A stretch of DNA of 64,000 nt, taken from the NCBI RefSeq assembly GCF_003116095.1, contig NZ_LGRA01000021.1:1722977-1786976 (forward strand), in the 5' to 3' direction. Every line of letters starts with the position of its first letter. Within the stretch, counting starts at the first letter, position 1. Source of the DNA: Azospirillum sp. TSO35-2. GTDB lineage: Bacteria; Pseudomonadota; Alphaproteobacteria; Azospirillales; Azospirillaceae. The translations under genes were made by a program, and so were the position numbers. The notes beneath the pieces are model-generated. The model worked only from the letters and a program-made list of their open reading frames with translations, did no database searches and was not told the DNA's origin. Positions 45,970 through 54,887 of the stretch are shown piece by piece.

Positions 45970-46233
45970 ATGCCGCCCGCCAAGCCGTCCGCCGTCCGGA
46001 TGTCCGACACCGAAATCGCCCGCGTGCAGATGTACCTGCGCAAGACGCTGGGCAACCCCAAGATCGTGATCGAGCCGCCGGCCAAGGCCGGCCAGTCGGC
46101 CGAGGTGACGGTGGATGGCGAGTTCTTCGGCACGCTGAACCGCGACGAGGACGAGGGCGAGGTGTCCTATGCGCTGAGCGTCGTCATCCTGGAGGAAGAC
46201 CTGCCGGAGCCGCCGGCCGTTCCGCGCCGCTGA
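45970..46233 (+). CDS. DUF3126-family protein
   Basis: An 87-residue cytoplasmic protein with the pattern of the alphaproteobacterial DUF3126 family: MSDTEIARVQMYLRKTLGNP, then DGEFFGTLNRDEDEGEVSYA and a short hydrophobic strand (LSVVILEEDLPE). Family function is unknown. The start is ATG 45970. It is a single gene with divergent and convergent neighbours. Confidence 0.85.
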   Translation: MPPAKPSAVRMSDTEIARVQMYLRKTLGNPKIVIEPPAKAGQSAEVTVDGEFFGTLNRDEDEGEVSYALSVVILEEDLPEPPAVPRR

Positions 46234-46308
46234 CGTCCGGTCTGTCGACGTCCGGTCTGTCCACGCCCGGCCTGCCGGACTCCACCCCCCGTCGGTCCGG
46301 GACACGCC

Positions 46309-46941
46309 CTAGCGGCTGTGAGCGCGAAGCTCCGCCGCCAGGGCCGCCAGCAGCGTCTGGCCGCCCGACAGCGACAGGCCGCGCACCAGCACGATGCCGG
46401 TGTGCCCGCCGCGCCGGTGCATGACCAGCCGCACGTTGCGGCTGCCGGCGGCCTTCAGTTCCGCCTTGACCTTGTCGTTCGGCGCCACGTCGCCGCCGAC
46501 CAGCTTCATTTCCGCCATGTGGCCGTAATCGTGCGCCGGGTCGATCCAGGCGACGAACAGCGGCTTGCCGCCGACCATCGGGTACAGCGCCAGATCGCGG
46601 ATGGTTTCGTGCGGGTGGATGCGGGACCCGTCGACCGTCAGCCCGCGCGGCGTCACCCCCAGCCGCACCGCCCGCCGCTGCACCGTCTCCGTCAGCATCA
46701 CCACCCACAACAGCAGCACCGGCACCGCGCAGAACACCGCCAGCCATTGCAGCATGCCGGCGATGCCGTCGGGCGCCAGCCCGGCCCCGGCTATGAAGCC
46801 GGTCGCCAGCAGCCCGGCGACCAGCAGGTAGCGCGTCCGGATCATCGGCGTCAGCGCCGGCGTCGCCAGGAAGACGGCACCGTTCGCGCCGTCCTCGCGC
46901 GTGATCTCGATGGTGGGCGGGTGCGGCTTGGCGGCGGTCAT
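46309..46941 (-). CDS. Membrane protein of unknown function
   Basis: A 210-residue protein with two close membrane segments (YLLVAGLLATGFIAGAGL and LAVFCAVPVLLLWVVML) followed by a cytoplasmic domain of about 120 residues that starts RRAVRLGVTPRGLTVDGSRI, resembling PH-like membrane-associated domains (inference). ATG 46941 is preferred over the longer frame to 47241 because the upstream part lacks coding character. No operon partner is visible. Confidence 0.7.
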   Translation of the reverse strand: MTAAKPHPPTIEITREDGANGAVFLATPALTPMIRTRYLLVAGLLATGFIAGAGLAPDGIAGMLQWLAVFCAVPVLLLWVVMLTETVQRRAVRLGVTPRGLTVDGSRIHPHETIRDLALYPMVGGKPLFVAWIDPAHDYGHMAEMKLVGGDVAPNDKVKAELKAAGSRNVRLVMHRRGGHTGIVLVRGLSLSGGQTLLAALAAELRAHSR

Positions 46942-47183
46942 GAGCTGGGGCCATGCGTGGGACGATCGGGCGGGGCGGCGCACAAGGGTTGGGCGGCAGG
47001 CGGCACGGCGGAGGCGTGATCCTGTCCGGATGGTTGCGGGCCGTCCAGTTCTTTCGCGGCCTGATCGGGCCGCCGGGCGGTCCGGTGGCCGGTCTGGCGC
47101 GGCGGACGCGGCGATGATAGCGTGCCCATCGTTCCGCACGCTTATCCGCCCGTAACCGCATCGCGCCCGAAGGACCGCCGCCC

Positions 47184-48050
47184 GTGACCTCCCCGACCTC
47201 GCCGGATGCCACATCGCCGGACAGCAGACCGTTCGACTCACAGGGGGCGGCGCCCCGGCCGGCTCCGGCCCCGACCGTGGTGGAGGCGCGCAAGCTCTCG
47301 CTGGTCTACCCGACCGCCGACCGGCCGGTGACGGCGTTGAGCGAGGTCGACCTGACCATCGCCCGCGGCGATTTCGTCTCGCTGATCGGCCCCAGCGGCT
47401 GCGGCAAGACCACGCTGCTGCGCGTCATCGCCGACCTGGAGCGGCCGACCTCCGGCGCCGTCGCCATCGAAGGGATGACGCCGGAGCAGGCGCGGCTGAA
47501 GCGGCTGTACGGCTACGTCTTCCAGGCGCCGGCGCTCTACCCGTGGCGGACGGTGGAGCGCAACGTCATGCTGCCGCTGGAGATCATGGGGCTGGCCAAG
47601 GCCGAGCGCCACGCCCGCGCCCGCGAACAGCTGGAGCGCGTCGGCCTGTCGGGCTTCGAGCGCAAGTTTCCCTGGCAACTCTCCGGCGGCATGCAGCAGC
47701 GCGTGTCGATCGCCCGCGCGCTGGCGCTGCAGCCCGACCTGCTGCTGATGGACGAACCGTTCGGCGCGCTGGACGAGATCACCCGCGACCATCTGAACCT
47801 GCATCTGACCCAGCTGTGGCGGGCGACCGGCAAGACCTGCGTCTTCGTCACCCACTCGATCGCCGAGGCGGTGTTCCTGTCGACCCGCATCGTGGTGATG
47901 AGCCCGCGCCCCGGCCGGATCCTCGACGTCATCGATTGCGACGCCCTGCCGCGCGAGCGCACGCTGGACATCCGCGAGACCCCGGAATTCGCCGCCATCG
48001 CCCACCGCGTGCGCGAGGGGCTGAAGGAGGGGCACAGCTACGATGATTAA
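47184..48050 (+). CDS. NitT/TauT-type ABC transporter ATP-binding protein (system 1)
   Basis: A 288-residue ABC ATPase of the nitrate/sulfonate/taurine group. Walker A GPSGCGKTT, signature LSGGMQQRVSIARAL, Walker B LLLMDEPFGALD and the switch His (VTHSIAEA) are intact. The GTG at 47184 has GAAGGA nine bases upstream. An N-terminal stretch of about 30 Pro/Ala-rich residues precedes the domain. Its stop overlaps the start of the first permease by eight bases. Substrate unknown. Confidence 0.9.
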   Translation: MTSPTSPDATSPDSRPFDSQGAAPRPAPAPTVVEARKLSLVYPTADRPVTALSEVDLTIARGDFVSLIGPSGCGKTTLLRVIADLERPTSGAVAIEGMTPEQARLKRLYGYVFQAPALYPWRTVERNVMLPLEIMGLAKAERHARAREQLERVGLSGFERKFPWQLSGGMQQRVSIARALALQPDLLLMDEPFGALDEITRDHLNLHLTQLWRATGKTCVFVTHSIAEAVFLSTRIVVMSPRPGRILDVIDCDALPRERTLDIRETPEFAAIAHRVREGLKEGHSYDD

Positions 48051-48906
48051 GCGCGCCCTTCCCGTCACCACCATGACGCTGCTGCTGATCGCGGCGTGGT
48101 ACATCGGTGCCGCCTGGCTGAACTGGCCGCAGGCGGAGGAGGCGCTCGTTCGCGCCGGCCACCCGACCGGCTTCGGCGACGTGCTGGGGCAGGCCTACGC
48201 GATGAAGCGGCCGATCCTGCCGACCCCGGTCCAGGTGCTGGACGAGCTGTGGGGGTCCCTGACCGGCTACGCGCCGAGCAGCCCGCGCAACCTGCTGTTC
48301 CACGCCTGGGTGACGGCGGAGGCGGCGCTGACCGGGCTGGCGATGGGGCTGGTCCTGGGGACGTTGCTGGCCGTCGGCATCGTCTACACCCGCACGCTGG
48401 AGGCCAGCCTGCTGCCCTGGGTCATCGCGTCCCAGACCATCCCGATCCTGGCCATCGCGCCGATGATCGTCGTCATCCTGGGCAACATCGGGCTGACCGG
48501 GCTGCTGCCGAAGGCGGTGATCTGCATGTATCTCTGCTTCTTCCCGATCACCGTCGGCATGGTGAAGGGGCTGCGCTCCGCCGATCCGCTGTGGCTCGAC
48601 CTGATGCGCACCTATTCGGCCGGCCGCCTGCGCGCCTTCTGGTCGCTGCGGCTGCCGGCGTCGATGCCGTTCCTGTTCACCAGCCTCAAGGTGTCGGTCG
48701 CCATCAGCGTCGTCGGCGCCATCGTCGGCGAGCTGCCGACCGGCGGGCAGGCCGGGCTGGGCGCGCGGTTGCTGTCCGGCTCCTATTATGGGCAGACGGT
48801 GCAGATCTGGGCGGCGCTGATCATGGCGTCGCTGCTGTCGGTGCTGCTGATCGCCGCGGTGCGCGGCCTGGAACTGGTCCTGCTGGGCCGGGCGGGTGCG
48901 CGATGA
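48043..48906 (+). CDS. NitT/TauT-type ABC transporter permease (system 1, first)
   Basis: A 287-residue inner-membrane protein with about six helices and the BPD_transp_1 EAA-like loop (LMRTYSAGRLRAFWSLRLPA) that docks on the ATPase. It has the extended N-terminal periplasmic part typical of SsuC-like permeases. The start overlaps the ATPase gene; the stop overlaps the next permease (ATGA). Substrate unknown. Confidence 0.9.
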   Translation: MIKRALPVTTMTLLLIAAWYIGAAWLNWPQAEEALVRAGHPTGFGDVLGQAYAMKRPILPTPVQVLDELWGSLTGYAPSSPRNLLFHAWVTAEAALTGLAMGLVLGTLLAVGIVYTRTLEASLLPWVIASQTIPILAIAPMIVVILGNIGLTGLLPKAVICMYLCFFPITVGMVKGLRSADPLWLDLMRTYSAGRLRAFWSLRLPASMPFLFTSLKVSVAISVVGAIVGELPTGGQAGLGARLLSGSYYGQTVQIWAALIMASLLSVLLIAAVRGLELVLLGRAGAR

Positions 48907-50078
48907 GCGGCCATCCGGCAACCGTCGACCCCTACCGCACCACGTTGCGCACCGCCGCCGACTGGGGGCTGGTCGCGCTCGCCCTGTTGGCGCTGGCGGC
49001 GCTGATGCTGCCGCTGGGCACGAGGGACGGCGCCGTCGTCGGCTGGTTCGGCGGCGCTTCCGGCGCGGCGCCGCTGTTCCTGATCGGCGTGGTGCTGGCG
49101 GTCATCGCCGGGCGCAGCGCGCCGCGGCGGCTGGCCGCTATCCAGTATCCGGGCGCCTGGGTCGAGCTGGCCGGCGTCGCGCTGGCCTTGCTGCTGCCGC
49201 TGCACCTGATGAACGAGGGGGTGGACCTGTCGGCCGGCTGGGGGCTGTGGCTGTTCCTGGTCGTCGCGACGCTGCTGCTGTGGCGGGTGATGGGCACGCT
49301 GGCCGGCGTGCCGGGCTGGACCCGCTCCGTCCTTGTGCCGGGCCTGTTCGGCCTGGGCCTGCTGGCGGGGTGGGAGGTGCTGGTGCGCGGCTTCGGCGTG
49401 CCGGCCATCCTGCTGCCGGCGCCCAGCCGCATCGCCGCGGCGCTGGCCGCCAACGCGCCGGTGCTGTGGGACGATTTCCGCCAGACCGTGCTGGTGTCGG
49501 TGCTGCGCGGCTATGTCATGGGCTGCGGCGCCGGCTTCGCCGTGGCGATCCTGGCCGACCGCGTGCCGTTCCTGGCGCGCGGGCTGCTGCCGCTCGGCAA
49601 CCTCGCCAGCGCCATCCCGGTGGTCGGCATCGCGCCGATCATGGTGATGTGGTTCGGCTTCGACTGGCAGTCCAAGGCGGCGGTCATCGTCGTCATGACC
49701 TTCTTCCCGATGCTGGTGAACACGCTGGCCGGGCTGGGCAATTCGGAGCGCATCCAGTTGGACCTGATGCGGTCCTACGGCGCCGGCTATGGCCGCACGC
49801 TGGTCAAGCTGCGGCTGCCCAACGCGCTGCCCTTCCTGTTCAACGGCTTGAAGATCAACTCCACCCTGGCGCTGATCGGCGCCATCGTCGCGGAGTTCTT
49901 CGGCACCCCGGTCGTCGGCATGGGCTTTCGCATCTCCACCGAGGTGGCGCGGATGAACCTGGACATCGTGTGGGCGACCATCGCGGTGGCGGCGCTGACC
50001 GGCTCCGGCTTCTACGGCGGGCTGGCGTTGCTGGAGCGGCTGACGACGGCGTGGCACCCGTCGATGCGGGGACGCTGA
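48903..50078 (+). CDS. NitT/TauT-type ABC transporter permease (system 1, second)
   Basis: A 391-residue permease. Compared with the usual 250-280 residues it carries an extra N-terminal region of about 130 residues with four hydrophobic segments (for example LVALALLALAALMLPLG). The conserved domain follows from about residue 140, with the EAA-like loop LMRSYGAGYGRTLVKLRLPN. It overlaps the previous gene by four bases. With its partner it probably forms a heterodimeric channel. No binding-protein gene follows directly. Confidence 0.88.
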   Translation: MSGHPATVDPYRTTLRTAADWGLVALALLALAALMLPLGTRDGAVVGWFGGASGAAPLFLIGVVLAVIAGRSAPRRLAAIQYPGAWVELAGVALALLLPLHLMNEGVDLSAGWGLWLFLVVATLLLWRVMGTLAGVPGWTRSVLVPGLFGLGLLAGWEVLVRGFGVPAILLPAPSRIAAALAANAPVLWDDFRQTVLVSVLRGYVMGCGAGFAVAILADRVPFLARGLLPLGNLASAIPVVGIAPIMVMWFGFDWQSKAAVIVVMTFFPMLVNTLAGLGNSERIQLDLMRSYGAGYGRTLVKLRLPNALPFLFNGLKINSTLALIGAIVAEFFGTPVVGMGFRISTEVARMNLDIVWATIAVAALTGSGFYGGLALLERLTTAWHPSMRGR

Positions 50079-50146
50079 GCGGAGTCCACTCTCGGCGTCT
50101 GGCACGCCGGTTGCTTTTTCCGCGGTAGCAGCAGCGGAGGATGGGC

Positions 50147-50482
50147 ATGGCCGAGGTCGTCGTTCTCAAGCATGTCCGCCTGACGCGGGCGCTCTCGGCC
50201 ATCGAGCAGGCCGCCGTCTCGCTGGACGGCGAGCTGTGCGCGCTCCGCGCCGCCGCCGGGCGGGCCGGGCTGCTGGGCGACCATGTCGAGGAAGCCACCC
50301 TGCTGCGGGCCTATGTCCGCACCCTGCGCGTCCTGTTGCAGGCGATGACTCCCGACGAGATCGACGAGGCCGGGCTGAGCGACCGTCACGCGGTGGCGGA
50401 GGCGGTGGTCGGCCGTTGTGCCGCGGCCCTGCGGGCGCTCGACGCGCCGGCCCGCGGCGGGGCGTTCAGCGGCATCGGCTGA
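50147..50482 (+). CDS. Small helical protein of unknown function
   Basis: A 111-residue, Ala/Leu/Arg-rich, fully helical protein (MAEVVVLKHVRLTRALSAIE). GGAGG at 50136-50140 ends six bases before ATG 50147, while the ATG at 50141 directly abuts it, so 50147 is the start. It lies between the two ABC systems on the same strand. No motif is recognised. Confidence 0.65.
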   Translation: MAEVVVLKHVRLTRALSAIEQAAVSLDGELCALRAAAGRAGLLGDHVEEATLLRAYVRTLRVLLQAMTPDEIDEAGLSDRHAVAEAVVGRCAAALRALDAPARGGAFSGIG

Positions 50483-50711
50483 CGTCGCGGCCGGTGTCGC
50501 AAAAGCGACGCGGCCGGCGGTCGCACCGCCACCCGGACTGTCGCATTCCCGCCGCGCCGACCCGTGCCCATACCGGCGTATGGCTGAGATGCAGGTGCCC
50601 TTTCCACTCTCCCCCGTTCGATCGCCGCGCTATAGTGGCAGGCCCAACGAACAGTCCGCTTCGATCGGCCGGAGCGGGTGCGGCAGGGCGCCGCGGGCGA
50701 AAAAGGGCGCG

Positions 50712-51485
50712 ATGAGGCTTCTTGTATCCGATCTGACCCACCGTTACGACGATCTGACCGTTCTGGACGGCATCGATCTAGCTCTGGCGGAGGGTGAAAT
50801 CCTGGCGGTGATCGGCCCCAGCGGCTGTGGGAAGTCGACGCTGCTCGGCATTGCCGGCGGCATCGTGGCGCCCACCGCCGGCTCGATCCGGGTGGAGGGG
50901 GAGGTGCCCGACGGCTGCCTCAACCCGATCACCTTCATCTTCCAGGACTTCGCCCTGCTGCCCTGGCGCACGGTGGAGGACAACGTCGCCCTGGTGCTGG
51001 AACACCACCCGCTGCCCGCCGCCGAGCGGCGCGAGCGGATCGAGGCCGGCCTGCGCGGCATGGGCCTGTGGGAATTCCGCAAGGCGCTGCCCAAGCAGTT
51101 GTCCGGCGGCATGCGCCAGCGGGTCGGCATCGCCCGCGCGCTGGCGGTGCGCCCGGCGATGCTGCTGCTGGACGAGCCGCTGTCGGCGCTGGACGCCCAG
51201 ACCCGCGAGCTGCTGATGGATGATTTCCTGGAGCTGTGGCGGCGCGAGAAGACCACCGCGCTCTACGTCACCCACAATCTGGACGAGGCGCTGCGGTTGG
51301 CCGACCGCGTCTGCGTGCTGAGCCGCCGCCCTGGCCGCATTCGCGAGATGGTCACCATCGAGGAACCGCGCGAGCGCCGGCAGGAGCCGTCGGCCCAGGC
51401 CCATCTGGCCGCGGTGCGCGAACGGCTGTGGCACCTGATGAAGGCCGAAGCCCAGATGGCCGACCGGGAGATCGCCCGTGCCTGA
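50712..51485 (+). CDS. NitT/TauT-type ABC transporter ATP-binding protein (system 2)
   Basis: A 257-residue ABC ATPase with Walker A GPSGCGKSTL, signature LSGGMRQRVGIARAL, Walker B LLLDEPLSALD and switch His in VTHNLDEA. It overlaps the downstream permease by eight bases. Related to, but clearly different from, the ATPase of system 1, so not a recent duplication. Substrate unknown (sulfonate, taurine, nitrate or pyrimidine-type compounds are typical for the group). Confidence 0.9.
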   Translation: MRLLVSDLTHRYDDLTVLDGIDLALAEGEILAVIGPSGCGKSTLLGIAGGIVAPTAGSIRVEGEVPDGCLNPITFIFQDFALLPWRTVEDNVALVLEHHPLPAAERRERIEAGLRGMGLWEFRKALPKQLSGGMRQRVGIARALAVRPAMLLLDEPLSALDAQTRELLMDDFLELWRREKTTALYVTHNLDEALRLADRVCVLSRRPGRIREMVTIEEPRERRQEPSAQAHLAAVRERLWHLMKAEAQMADREIARA

Positions 51486-52302
51486 CAGCCTGCCCGTCAA
51501 TCCGCTGGTGAACGGCGTGTCCGCCCAGCCGGTGCGCTTCCGCGGCGGCGGCTTCACCGTGAAGCGCCATCCCTGGGCGGCGCTGGCCGCCTTCGCCGCC
51601 CTGCTGGCGGTGTGGGAGGGGGCGAGCCGCCTCGGCCTCGCCAGCCCGCTGTTCCTGCCGCCGCCGAGCGCGGTCGGCCGCGCGCTGGCCGGCATGGTCA
51701 CCGACGGCTCGCTGTGGCTGAACCTGAAGGCGTCGCTGGGGCGCATCGCCGTCGGCTGGGTGCTGGGCACGCTGGGGGGCATGCTGGTCGGCTTCGCCAT
51801 GGGCATCTTCTCCACCGCCCGCGCGGTCGGCGTGCCGCTGGTGTCGGCCTTCTTCCCGATCCCGAAGATCGCGCTCCTGCCGCTGTTCATCCTGTGGTTC
51901 GGCATCGGCGAGCCGTCGAAATTCGCCACCATCGGCTTCGGCGTCTTCTTCCCCACCGTCATCGCCACCTGCAGCGCCATCGATTCGGTGCCGCGCAACC
52001 TGATCCGCATGGCGCAGAGCTTCGGCCTGCCCTGGCGGTCGATCCTGCGCTCCATCGTGCTGCCCGGCGCCCTGCCGGGCATCCTGGCCGGCTTCCGCAT
52101 CACCGCGTCGATCGCGCTGATCCTGGTGGTCGCCGCCGAGATGATCGGCGCCGAATACGGCATCGGCGCCTTCGTGCTGATGGCCGGCAACCTGATGCAG
52201 ACCGACACGCTGCTGGCCGGCGTGCTGGTGCTGTCGCTGATGGGGCTCGCCATCGGCACCGTGCTGTCGCTGCTGGAGCGCCGGCTGCTGAACTGGCGCT
52301 GA
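51478..52302 (+). CDS. NitT/TauT-type ABC transporter permease (system 2)
   Basis: A 274-residue permease with about six helices and the coupling loop MAQSFGLPWRSILRSIVLPG. It starts at GTG 51478, eight bases before the ATPase stop, implying translational coupling. The binding-protein gene follows after 49 bases, so ATPase, permease and binding protein form a complete operon. Confidence 0.9.
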   Translation: MPDSLPVNPLVNGVSAQPVRFRGGGFTVKRHPWAALAAFAALLAVWEGASRLGLASPLFLPPPSAVGRALAGMVTDGSLWLNLKASLGRIAVGWVLGTLGGMLVGFAMGIFSTARAVGVPLVSAFFPIPKIALLPLFILWFGIGEPSKFATIGFGVFFPTVIATCSAIDSVPRNLIRMAQSFGLPWRSILRSIVLPGALPGILAGFRITASIALILVVAAEMIGAEYGIGAFVLMAGNLMQTDTLLAGVLVLSLMGLAIGTVLSLLERRLLNWR

Positions 52303-52351
52303 CGATCTTTTCCAAGAAACTCGAACCACCGACCCGGGAGGATTTCCGTCC

Positions 52352-53401
52352 ATGACCCTCGCCCGCCTCACCCGGCGCGTCCTGATCGCCACCGCCGGCA
52401 CCGCGCTGGCCGCCGGCACCCTGATGTCCGTGGGGATGTCGGCCGCCCAGGCCCAGGCGCCGGCCCAGCCGCTGGAGAAGGCGACGGTCGGCGTGCTGGC
52501 GCTGTCCTCCTCCGGTCCGATCTTCATTGCCAAGGCCAAGGGCTATTTCGAGAAGGAAGGGCTGGACGTCGACCTGAAGATGTTCACCTCGGCCCAGCAG
52601 GTGCCGGTCGCGGTGACCTCGGGCGACGCCGATTTCGGCGTGACCGGGCTGACCGCCGGCTTCTACAACCTCGCCTCCAAGGGCGCCGTCACCATCATCG
52701 CCGCGCAGAGCCGCGACGAGCCGGGCTTCCCCTTGAGCGGCTACGTCGCCACCAAGGCCGCGTACGAGGCCGGGCTGACCAAGCCGGCCGACCTGAAGGG
52801 CAAGCGCATCGCCATCACCACGGTCGGCTCGACCTTCCACTACATGATCGGCATCCTCGGCCAGAAATACGGCTTCACGGTCAAGGACGTGACCATGGTG
52901 CCGCTGCAGGACGTGCCGAAGATGGTCGCCGCCTTCAAGGGCGGGCAGGTCGACGCGATCCTGGCGCCGTCGACCGTGTCGCGGCAGCTGGCGGCCGACG
53001 GCGCCGGCACCATCATCGGCTGGGCCGGCGACGAGACGCCGTGGCAGCTCGGCGCCCTGTTCACCGCGCCCAAGACGATCAAGGACCGCCGCCCGCTGGT
53101 CGAGAAGTTCATCCGCGCCTACAAGACGGCGCTGGCCGAATACCACGCCGCCTTCAACGGCAAGGACGCCTCGGGCGCCCTGGTGAAGGGCCCCGGCTAT
53201 GACGAGCTGCTGACCATCATCGCCGACGCCACCAAGCAGAAGCCGGAGATCGTCGCCGGCGGCCTGCCCTACGTCGACCCGCAGGCCCGCCTGCTGGTGG
53301 ACGACGTGGTGAACCAGGTGAAGTTCTGGCAGTCGGAAGGGCAGGTCGACAAGACGCTGGACCCGAAGTCGGTGATGGATTTGAGCTTCATCGGGCAGTG
53401 A
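52352..53401 (+). CDS. NitT/TauT-type ABC transporter substrate-binding protein
   Basis: A 349-residue periplasmic protein. The signal sequence runs MTLARLTRRVLIATAGTALA and ends near AQAQA. The mature part has the NMT1/SsuA-like fold, with the hallmark GDADFGVTGLTAG and the domain-crossing KGKRIAITTVGSTFHY segment. GGGAGGA lies upstream of the ATG. As the only binding protein in the two neighbouring systems it may serve both (inference). A clear terminator follows. Confidence 0.9.
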   Translation: MTLARLTRRVLIATAGTALAAGTLMSVGMSAAQAQAPAQPLEKATVGVLALSSSGPIFIAKAKGYFEKEGLDVDLKMFTSAQQVPVAVTSGDADFGVTGLTAGFYNLASKGAVTIIAAQSRDEPGFPLSGYVATKAAYEAGLTKPADLKGKRIAITTVGSTFHYMIGILGQKYGFTVKDVTMVPLQDVPKMVAAFKGGQVDAILAPSTVSRQLAADGAGTIIGWAGDETPWQLGALFTAPKTIKDRRPLVEKFIRAYKTALAEYHAAFNGKDASGALVKGPGYDELLTIIADATKQKPEIVAGGLPYVDPQARLLVDDVVNQVKFWQSEGQVDKTLDPKSVMDLSFIGQ

Positions 53402-53407
53402 GGGGCT

Positions 53408-53435
53408 CCCTCTCCCGTCCCGGGAGAGGGCTTTT
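53408..53435 (+). terminator. Rho-independent terminator of ABC system 2
   Basis: Perfect arms CCCTCTCCCG and CGGGAGAGGG with a 3-base loop, followed by CTTTTA. It lies directly after the binding-protein stop and touches the opposing livF-like stop. Confidence 0.85.
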
Positions 53436-54147
53436 ACACCGCCAGATACGCCGTCCTCACCGCCTCGTCGGCCATCAAATCGGCCATGCTGCCGGTCCAG
53501 CGCAGGCGGCCGGTTTCGATGACGCAGGCGCGGTCGGCAACCGCGGCGGCGAAGGACAGGTTCTGCTCGGACACCAGCACCGACAACCCCTCCGCCTTCA
53601 GCCGCCGCACCGCTTCGGCCATCTGCTTCACGATCAGCGGCGCCAGCCCCTCCGACGGCTCGTCGAGCAGCAGCAGCGACGGGTTGCCCATCAGCGTGCG
53701 GGCCAGCGTCAGCATCTGCTGCTCGCCGCCGCTCATCCGCGTGCCGCGGCGGCCGCGCATCTCGGCGAGGTTGGGGAACAGGGCGTAGAGCGTGTCCGGC
53801 GTCCAGGCGGGCGCGCCGGGGCGGGGCGGCTGGCGGCCGACCTCCAGGTTTTCCTCCACCGTCAGGTCGGCGAAGATGCGGCGGTCCTCCGGCACATAGC
53901 CGACGCCGAGCCGGGCGATGCGGTGGGCGGGCAGGGCGGCGAGGTCGCGGCCGTCGAAGCGCAATGTGGCGCCGCGCCGCTCGACCAGCCCCATGATCGC
54001 CTTCAGCGTGGTGGTCTTGCCGGCGCCGTTGCGGCCGATCAGCGCCACCACCTCGCCCCGGCCGACCGTCAGCGCGACGCCGTCCAGGATGTGGGCGCGG
54101 CCGTACCACGCCTGGAGGCCCTCCACGGTGAGCAGCGGTTCCGTCAC
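53434..54147 (-). CDS. Branched-chain-type ABC transporter ATP-binding protein LivF-like
   Basis: A 237-residue ATPase of the LivF group: Walker A GRNGAGKTT, signature MSGGEQQMLTLARTL, Walker B LLLLDEPSEGLAP. It starts at ATG 54147, overlapping the stop of the LivG-like gene by four bases. Last gene of the Liv-type operon. The system's substrate may be a branched-chain amino acid, amide or other small molecule. Confidence 0.92.
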   Translation of the reverse strand: MTEPLLTVEGLQAWYGRAHILDGVALTVGRGEVVALIGRNGAGKTTTLKAIMGLVERRGATLRFDGRDLAALPAHRIARLGVGYVPEDRRIFADLTVEENLEVGRQPPRPGAPAWTPDTLYALFPNLAEMRGRRGTRMSGGEQQMLTLARTLMGNPSLLLLDEPSEGLAPLIVKQMAEAVRRLKAEGLSVLVSEQNLSFAAAVADRACVIETGRLRWTGSMADLMADEAVRTAYLAV

Positions 54148-54887
54148 GACTCGTCTCCCAGATAGACCGCCTGGACGCGCGGATCGGCGCGCACCTGCGC
54201 CGGCGTGCCCTCGGCGATCAGACGGCCGCGGTCGAGCACCAGGACGCGGGTGGCGTGGCCGAAGACGACGTCCATGTCATGCTCGGTGAACAGCACGGCG
54301 AGGCCGCGCTCGCGCACCAGCGCCGCGGTCAGCGCCATCAGGGCGAGGCGTTCGGCGGGGGCCATGCCGGCGGTCGGCTCGTCCATCAGCAGCACCGACG
54401 GCTCGCTGGCCAGCGCCATCGCCAGCTCGACCCGCTTCAGGTCGCCATAGGCCAGCACGCCGCAAGGCCGGTCCGCTTGACCCGCCATGCCGACGCGGTC
54501 CAGCAGGGCCAGCGCCGGTTCGCGGAACTGCGCCGCCGCCGGGCGCCACAGGCCGAACAGCCGGCGGGCGCGCGACAGCAGCACCATCTGCACATTCTCC
54601 GCCACCGTCATCGAGGCGAAGGTCGCGGTGATCTGGAAGGTCCGCCCGACGCCCAGCGCCCAGATGCGGCGCGGCGGCAGCCCGACCAACTCTGTCCCGT
54701 CCAGCCGGACCGAGCCGGCATCGGGGCGCAACTGGCCGTTCAGCAGGTTGAAGCAGGTGCTTTTCCCGGCGCCGTTCGGCCCGATCAGCGCCAGCAGGTC
54801 GCCCGAGCGCAGGGTGAAGGACACGCCGTCGACCGCCTGCACCCCGCCGAAGGAGCGTTGCAGGTCGCGCACCACCAATTCGCTCAT
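54144..54887 (-). CDS. Branched-chain-type ABC transporter ATP-binding protein LivG-like
   Basis: A 247-residue ATPase with Walker A GPNGAGKST, the LivG-type IWALGVGRTFQ segment, and Walker B LLMDEPTAGMAP. The signature motif reads LAYGDLKRVELAMAL rather than the canonical LSGG..., a variant (LxYGxxR) usual for LivG-like proteins. ATG 54887 overlaps the stop of the fused permease gene (54884) by four bases. Confidence 0.92.
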   Translation of the reverse strand: MSELVVRDLQRSFGGVQAVDGVSFTLRSGDLLALIGPNGAGKSTCFNLLNGQLRPDAGSVRLDGTELVGLPPRRIWALGVGRTFQITATFASMTVAENVQMVLLSRARRLFGLWRPAAAQFREPALALLDRVGMAGQADRPCGVLAYGDLKRVELAMALASEPSVLLMDEPTAGMAPAERLALMALTAALVRERGLAVLFTEHDMDVVFGHATRVLVLDRGRLIAEGTPAQVRADPRVQAVYLGDES

